Notes under the pieces: generated by a model
Told to the model about the DNA's origin: nothing
Database searches by the model: none
What the model saw: the letters and a program-made list of their open reading frames with translations, nothing else
Position numbers and translations under genes: made by a program
DNA from: Sphingobacteriales bacterium
Lineage (GTDB): Bacteria > Bacteroidota > Bacteroidia > Chitinophagales > Chitinophagaceae
Reading direction: 5' to 3'
DNA length: 11,654 bases
NCBI GenBank assembly: GCA_947472965.1
Contig: CANJEF010000008.1
Span: 1 to 11,654 of the forward strand
Part shown: positions 9,312 through 11,654 of the stretch, one piece after another
Layout of the letters: every line of letters starts with the position of its first letter
Position numbering within the stretch: the first letter of the stretch is position 1

Positions 9312-11618
9312 ATGAAATCATTCACTTTACAGGAAGCGGAAGAACTTGCAATGAAGCACTATAATTTATCTGCACAGGCTTCAATTTTAAATGGATACGA
9401 TGAACAAAACTTTTTGCTTACAAAAACTGATGGCAGCAGACTTGTAATGAAAATTGCCAATGATACACACAATCTTCAGTTTCTGAATGCACAAGTGGAA
9501 ATCATAAATCATCTTTCAACGTCTGAATTAAAAAATAAATTTCAACAACTCAACTCTAATAATAAAGGTGAATTGTTAACAAAAATTAATTTAGACAATA
9601 CAAATTACTACATCCGGATTTTAACCTACCTCGAAGGAATATTCTGGATCGATCAAACAGAGGATGACAACAAACCTTATCATGCCCTGGGTGTTTTTCT
9701 AGGTAAGATGGACAGGGCTTTGGAGGATTTTTCTCACCCCGCAATGCATAGACACTACACCTGGGATATTAGCACTGCGGCGGATGCAAACAGAAAGCTC
9801 AATCTTATAAGGAACCATGAGGTCCGGAGAATGGTAGGATATTTTTTGATGCAATTTGAAACTGAGGTATTGCCAGAACTATCCTCACTTCATCATATAT
9901 ATGCCCACAACGACGCAAACGATTATAATGTGCTTGTTGATCAGGATAGCATTATGGGTTTGATTGATTTTGGCGATATGGTGTACACGGCAAGAATCAA
10001 CAATGTTGCTGTTGCTTGTACGTATGCGATGCTAAATACGACCAACCCACTTGATGCGGCAATAAAAGTTGTAAAAGGGTACAATGAAATATGCCAGCTG
10101 AGTGATAAAGAATTACATCTTCTATATCACTTGATTGCAGGAAGACTTTGTATCAGCCTAACCCAATCTGCTTTTAATGCTTCAGAAGTTAGTAACAATG
10201 AGCACCATTTCATTACCGAGAAGCCAGCACTAGAATTGTTATATAAGCTAATTGAAATCAATCCCATCAAAGCAGAACATAATTTCAGATTAGCCTGTGG
10301 GTATGAAGGACTAATCAGTGATGATAACTACGCTGACTTACTTCATGAAAGAAAAGAAAATATTGGACATAATCTTAGCATCAGCTATAAGAAAAAAATA
10401 AAAATTATTAAAGGTGCCTTACAATATCTATATGACGATAAGGGAGAAACATATGTTGATTGTGTAAACAACCCTAGTCATGTTGGACATTGTCATCCAA
10501 CAGTTGTAAAAAAGATGCAAAAGCAAATTGCAACATTGAACACAAATACGCGGTATCTGAATGACAATATCATTGAGTTTGCAAAAAAATTAAAACAAAC
10601 ACTGCCGCCTAGTCTTTCTGTTTGCTACTTCACCAACAGCGGCAGCGAAGCGAATGACCTGGCCATCAGGATGAGCAGGCACTTTACAAAACAAAAAGAT
10701 GTGATTGTTTTAGACCATGCCTATCACGGAACATCCACCACAACGATGGAAATGAGTCCTTATAAGTTTGATGGCAAAGGTGGCTTTGGTCAAATGCCAT
10801 GGATACACAAGGCAATGAATCCTGATCTGTATCGTGGACCTTATCAGTATAACGACATTGAAGCTGGTAAAAAATATGCCGCCGATGTGAAACGTATTGT
10901 GGAAGAGCTGGAGAGTCAAGGCAAATCACCAGCGGCATTCATTTGCGAAACATTGCTAGGCGTAGGTGGACAAATGCCACTACCACCAGATTACCTAAAG
11001 GAAGTATATAAAATTGTAAAAAAAGCCGGAGGAATTTTTATTGCAGATGAAGTTCAAGTAGGCTTTGGAAGAGTGGGAGAAAAATTTTGGGGATTTGAAC
11101 TTCAAGATGTGTTACCGGACATTGTAGTGATGGGAAAACCCATTGGCAATGGACATCCCCTTGCGGCAGTTGTTGTAACTGAAGAGTTGGCAAAATCGTT
11201 TGATAACGGAATGGAATTTTTTAACACCTTTGGCGGTAATCCCGTTTCGATGGCAACAGGCATCGCAGTATTGGACGTGATTCAAAGTGAAGATCTTCAA
11301 CAGCATGCACTGGAGGTGGGAAATCACTTAATGAATGGTCTAAAAGAATTAATGAAAAAATATGATATCATTGGAGATGTGCGCGGACATGGCTTGTTCA
11401 TTGGTGCAGAATTGGTAAGGAACAGAATAACCAAAGAACCAGCAGTGCCAGAAATCGACTTAATTGTTGAACAAATGAAAGAAAGGGGTTTTCTACTCAG
11501 TACTGATGGACCTCTATATAATGTATTGAAAATAAAGCCACCCATCGTTTTCTCAAAAAAGAATGCGGACAACATGGTCCGCAATCTTGATGAGGTATTG
11601 AATGGTTTTATAAAATAA
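9312..11618 (+). CDS. Fused APH-family kinase and class III PLP phospho-lyase (hydroxylysine kinase / phosphohydroxylysine phospho-lyase-like)
   Basis: This 768-residue cytoplasmic protein joins two enzymes. Residues 1-330 are an aminoglycoside-phosphotransferase-fold kinase close to human hydroxylysine kinase HYKK: YDEQNF at 29-34, ATP-site Lys47 in VMKIAND, catalytic loop His199 to Asn206 with Asp201, and metal-site Asp219 in LIDFGDM. After a linker, residues 366-766 are a fold-type I, class III PLP enzyme: [15 protein letters not shown], Asp579 in [14 protein letters not shown]-lysine Lys609 in [10 protein letters not shown], and NTFGGNPVS. These motifs match the AGXT2L1/AGXT2L2 ammoniophospholyases (ETNPPL and PHYKPL), not ordinary transaminases. 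The expected chemistry is phosphorylation of 5-hydroxylysine (or ethanolamine), then elimination of phosphate and ammonia to give an aldehyde. Both active sites look intact. It begins 4 bp after the beta-galactosidase stop with no Shine-Dalgarno sequence, so translational coupling is likely. The two-domain call is firm; hydroxylysine is preferred over ethanolamine from the HYKK-like motifs and the gene neighbours. Confidence 0.9.
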   Translation: MKSFTLQEAEELAMKHYNLSAQASILNGYDEQNFLLTKTDGSRLVMKIANDTHNLQFLNAQVEIINHLSTSELKNKFQQLNSNNKGELLTKINLDNTNYYIRILTYLEGIFWIDQTEDDNKPYHALGVFLGKMDRALEDFSHPAMHRHYTWDISTAADANRKLNLIRNHEVRRMVGYFLMQFETEVLPELSSLHHIYAHNDANDYNVLVDQDSIMGLIDFGDMVYTARINNVAVACTYAMLNTTNPLDAAIKVVKGYNEICQLSDKELHLLYHLIAGRLCISLTQSAFNASEVSNNEHHFITEKPALELLYKLIEINPIKAEHNFRLACGYEGLISDDNYADLLHERKENIGHNLSISYKKKIKIIKGALQYLYDDKGETYVDCVNNPSHVGHCHPTVVKKMQKQIATLNTNTRYLNDNIIEFAKKLKQTLPPSLSVCYFTNSGSEANDLAIRMSRHFTKQKDVIVLDHAYHGTSTTTMEMSPYKFDGKGGFGQMPWIHKAMNPDLYRGPYQYNDIEAGKKYAADVKRIVEELESQGKSPAAFICETLLGVGGQMPLPPDYLKEVYKIVKKAGGIFIADEVQVGFGRVGEKFWGFELQDVLPDIVVMGKPIGNGHPLAAVVVTEELAKSFDNGMEFFNTFGGNPVSMATGIAVLDVIQSEDLQQHALEVGNHLMNGLKELMKKYDIIGDVRGHGLFIGAELVRNRITKEPAVPEIDLIVEQMKERGFLLSTDGPLYNVLKIKPPIVFSKKNADNMVRNLDEVLNGFIK

Positions 11619-11654
11619 CTACTTCATTTCAAGTTCTTTTTTTGCTTGCAATAC
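11619..11654 (-). CDS. Possible C-terminal end of a convergent gene, cut by the window edge
   Basis: On the minus strand an open frame enters from the right edge and ends at TAG (11621-11619), reading VLQAKKELEMK over 11 codons. The hydrophilic, lysine- and glutamate-rich tail is plausible as a protein end, and the stop would lie right beside that of the kinase/lyase gene in a tail-to-tail arrangement. Eleven codons are too few to rule out chance, and no terminator hairpin separates the two ends. Confidence 0.25.
   Translation of the reverse strand, partial: VLQAKKELEMK

Noticed and set aside
11619..11654. Terminator after the kinase/lyase gene
   Set aside because: CAAG and CTTG flank a T-run, but a 4-bp stem with the T-run in the loop is not a terminator structure.

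Overview
The window looks like chromosomal DNA from a Bacteroidota species, probably near the Chitinophagaceae or Sphingobacteriia. The DNA is AT-rich and most starts lack a clear Shine-Dalgarno sequence. It carries an orphan MG2/TonB-plug surface protein of a Bacteroidota type, a periplasmic LacZ-type beta-galactosidase with a signal peptide, and a TAnnTTTG-type -7 promoter box. No tRNA, rRNA, CRISPR array, insertion sequence or phage gene was seen. Coding density is high.

Layout. At the left edge (1-77, minus) is the start of a secreted or membrane protein cut by the window border, followed by about 215 bp without a gene. Then come four closely spaced minus-strand genes (gaps of 36-40 bp), in transcription order: a dihydrodipicolinate-synthase (DHDPS) family lyase (6087-5167), an alpha-ketoglutaric semialdehyde dehydrogenase-like ALDH (5129-3639), a secreted MG2 plus TonB-plug protein (3601-1199) and a secreted class A beta-lactamase-fold serine hydrolase (1158-295). 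A 112-bp divergent promoter region separates them from two plus-strand genes: a secreted GH2 beta-galactosidase (6200-9307) and, 4 bp later, a fused APH-type kinase plus class III PLP phospho-lyase (9312-11618). The latter resembles human hydroxylysine kinase (HYKK) joined to phosphohydroxylysine phospho-lyase (PHYKPL). The last 36 bp may hold the 3' end of a convergent gene.

How the genes may work together. The DHDPS-family enzyme and the ALDH fit the end of trans-4-hydroxyproline catabolism (pyrroline-hydroxycarboxylate to 2-oxoglutarate semialdehyde to 2-oxoglutarate). The kinase/lyase fusion fits 5-hydroxylysine catabolism (phosphorylation, then elimination to 2-aminoadipate semialdehyde, ammonia and phosphate). 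Hydroxyproline and hydroxylysine are the two signature modified residues of collagen, and collagen hydroxylysine carries O-linked beta-galactose. A secreted beta-galactosidase almost fused to the kinase/lyase gene is therefore what a galactosyl-hydroxylysine utilisation pathway would need. The domain assignments are well supported by motifs. The collagen-modification pathway is my inference and the main hypothesis of this report; sugar-acid or ethanolamine roles remain possible.
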